A stretch of 7,213 nucleotides of DNA from an uncultured Saprospiraceae bacterium (GTDB lineage: Bacteria; Bacteroidota; Bacteroidia; Chitinophagales; Saprospiraceae). Within the stretch, counting starts at the first letter, position 1. Each line of letters begins with the position of its first letter. Below, in pieces: positions 5,367 through 7,213 of the stretch. The DNA lies in contig CALFYH010000181.1 in NCBI GenBank assembly GCA_937952155.1, positions 1 through 7,213 on the forward strand, written 5' to 3'. The notes beneath the pieces are model-generated. The model was not told the DNA's origin and ran no database searches. It worked only from the letters and a program-made list of their open reading frames with translations. The translations under genes and the position numbers were made by a program.

Positions 5367-7213
5367 ATGAAAAATAATAAAGTTTTTCTCCTCATATTTC
5401 TGATCTTTTTAGTTCGTATAAGTTTTGCTCAAAATGTAGTAATCAATGAGCTGGATTGTGACACACCTGGTATTGATAATAAAGAATTTGTAGAATTACG
5501 ATCTTTACAGCCTAATTTTCCACTTGATGGATACAGTCTCGTTTTTTTTAATGGGTCAGCAAATGGTGGCAATAGTGCATATCTTGCCCTTGACCTTGAT
5601 GGATATAAGACAGATATCAATGGCATTTTCCTAATAGGTTCGGTCACAGTTATTCCATTTCCACAGTACTTAATACCAGAAAATACAATTCAAAACGGTG
5701 CAGATGCTGTAGCGATTTACCGCAATGATGCAGTCAATTTTCCAGAAGGTACGATTGCTTATGCTGATTCAAGCTTGGAAGATGTCTTGATTTATGGCAC
5801 CAGTGATCCAGATGCGGTTTCATTATTGGATATCTTTAAGGTATTCAATCCCGCAATCAAGCAAATTAATGAAGGTAGCACCAATAATACCAATTCCATT
5901 CAGCGACAAACGGATGGCACTTATATCGCAGGTGCACCAAATCCTAGGAAACCAAATGATGGTTCGGGTATAATATTGACAGGTTTAAGGACAAGTTTTG
6001 ATAAAACAATTTATACAGAAGGCGAAACATTCGACCTGATATTCACAACTGAATCACCTGTAAATCAAAATCTTACATTTTCATTTACACTTAAAAATGG
6101 TGGATTTAACAATGCCGATTTTATTGGAAATACAAATGTGACCATACTTCAAGGTTCAAACACTGCAACATCCAAAATAACCTTTGTTGATGATAATTCC
6201 GATGAAGGTGATGAAGAATTGTTATTTAGCCTTGATACATTGCCTGCTGAGTATTTGGTATTAAACAATAATGTCAAAATCCGTATCGTGGACAATGATT
6301 TTAAGGTAGCAGATTTTGGAACACCTATACATTCAACTTATGGTAAAATAAAAGGTACGCAAAGTCCAACTTATTATCAATCGTTAAATGGTAAAATCGG
6401 TACATCACTAAAACCAGCATTGCAAGCAATCATTGCTGACCCAGCTGTCGTTAGAGCCCAAACTTACAATGATGTCATCAATATCTTGATGGAAGCTGAT
6501 CAAAATCCTGAAAATTCAAATCAAGTTTGGCTAGTTTATTCTGAAAAAGGCAGAGCTAAATTAGACTTGCAGACTAGTTCGAACAATGTAAATGTGTGGA
6601 ATCGCGAGCATACATGGCCTAGGTCAAGAGGTGGATTCGATAGTATAGAAGCAGATGAGACTTACGACGGTAAAAATATTTTTTGGGTGACAGGGCTAGA
6701 TTCACTGCGCCACGCCAACTCAGATGCACATGCTATTCGGCCTGAAGACGGGCCTGAAAACAGCATCAGAGGCAACCAATTTTATGGTCAATATAGTGGT
6801 CCATCAGGTACATTGGGTGGATTCAAAGGTGATGTAGCACGTTCTATATTTTATCTTTCAGTACGTTATAATGGATTGGAAGTAGTAAGTGGTTATCCAG
6901 ATGGTATGATCGGCAAATTCGGAGATTTGGATACACTCCTCACTTGGCATCGAAATGATCCTCCAGATGACTTCGAAATGAATCGCAATAATGTAGTGCA
7001 AACATGGCAATTTAATAGAAATCCATTTATCGATCATCCAGATTGGGTCAATCTAATTTGGAGCCAAACTCCCAGTACAATTGCTCCATCTGCACCTCAA
7101 AATGTTGTGGCTTCTAATGTCAACTCTCATTTTATAGAGCTGAACTGGTCCCATACTTCACCAAGCGAAGCTATAGGATACAAAATTTTTGTTAACGGAA
7201 ATTTCCACGGATA
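5367..7213 (+). CDS. Secreted multidomain endonuclease I family nuclease (3'-truncated)
   Basis: An open frame of 615 codons runs off the window end. Order: signal peptide (1-21, cleavage SFA|Q); lamin-tail domain (about 23-195, starting VVINELDCDTPGIDNKEFVEL); Calx-beta domain (about 203-312, ending DDNSDEGDEELLF...RIVDND); endonuclease I domain (about 317-570); start of a fibronectin type III domain (from about 574, APQNVVASNV...IELNWS). The nuclease core shows NREHTWPRS (412-420, Glu414/His415 in the catalytic EH position known from Vvn/EndoI enzymes), SDAHAIRP (452-459), ENSIRGN (464-470) with the metal-binding Asn, KGDVARSIFYLSVRYNG, and a DLDTLLTWHRNDPPDDFE segment. It should cleave extracellular DNA, perhaps RNA, for nutrient or biofilm use. 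A T9SS sorting tail is expected beyond the window. The ATG follows the promoter at 5319-5349 closely. Confidence 0.92.
   Translation, partial: MKNNKVFLLIFLIFLVRISFAQNVVINELDCDTPGIDNKEFVELRSLQPNFPLDGYSLVFFNGSANGGNSAYLALDLDGYKTDINGIFLIGSVTVIPFPQYLIPENTIQNGADAVAIYRNDAVNFPEGTIAYADSSLEDVLIYGTSDPDAVSLLDIFKVFNPAIKQINEGSTNNTNSIQRQTDGTYIAGAPNPRKPNDGSGIILTGLRTSFDKTIYTEGETFDLIFTTESPVNQNLTFSFTLKNGGFNNADFIGNTNVTILQGSNTATSKITFVDDNSDEGDEELLFSLDTLPAEYLVLNNNVKIRIVDNDFKVADFGTPIHSTYGKIKGTQSPTYYQSLNGKIGTSLKPALQAIIADPAVVRAQTYNDVINILMEADQNPENSNQVWLVYSEKGRAKLDLQTSSNNVNVWNREHTWPRSRGGFDSIEADETYDGKNIFWVTGLDSLRHANSDAHAIRPEDGPENSIRGNQFYGQYSGPSGTLGGFKGDVARSIFYLSVRYNGLEVVSGYPDGMIGKFGDLDTLLTWHRNDPPDDFEMNRNNVVQTWQFNRNPFIDHPDWVNLIWSQTPSTIAPSAPQNVVASNVNSHFIELNWSHTSPSEAIGYKIFVNGNFHG

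Noticed and set aside
5429..5647. Minus-strand 72-codon frame in the nuclease gene
   Set aside because: It is antisense to the lamin-tail domain of a continuous 615-codon reading frame with a signal peptide and promoter.

Overview
The window is low-GC DNA from a member of the Bacteroidota, most likely a Saprospiraceae- or Cytophaga-like environmental bacterium. This rests on a type IX secretion (T9SS) C-terminal sorting domain, the near absence of Shine-Dalgarno sequences, a promoter of the Bacteroidota type (TAnnTTTG), the long form of urocanase, and a repeat/peptidoglycan-binding protein style I associate with this phylum. The genus cannot be fixed from sequence alone.

Layout. Bases 1-54 are not biological: they are an Illumina i5 adapter (index AGGCGAAG) left on the contig end, with one C missing. 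From base 55 comes the 3' part of a repeat-rich gene ending in a peptidoglycan-binding domain (to 639), closed by a strong intrinsic terminator (666-698). Next is hutU, urocanate hydratase (start chosen at 769), followed 6 bases later by a small four-helix membrane protein of unknown function (2812-3309). A minus-strand gene for a secreted Spy/CpxP-like protein (3311-3688) converges on it with one base between the stop codons. A 289-base intergenic region (3689-3977) separates this from a divergently transcribed secreted serine hydrolase of the beta-lactamase/class C family with a T9SS sorting tail (3978-5294). A good Bacteroidota promoter (5319-5349) then drives a large secreted nuclease (5367 to the window end, 3'-truncated) built of lamin-tail, Calx-beta, endonuclease I and fibronectin type III modules.

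How the genes fit together. hutU serves cytoplasmic histidine breakdown, but no other hut gene is in view. The last two genes encode exported enzymes (a serine hydrolase and a nuclease), consistent with a life feeding on macromolecules. The first gene and the Spy-like gene are probably envelope proteins. I see no mobile element, CRISPR array, tRNA, rRNA or defence locus, and nothing that supports an undescribed multi-gene system. The clearest unexpected signals are the adapter contamination and the effect it has on the first gene, a spurious 5' extension of hutU across a terminator, and the architecture of the nuclease.
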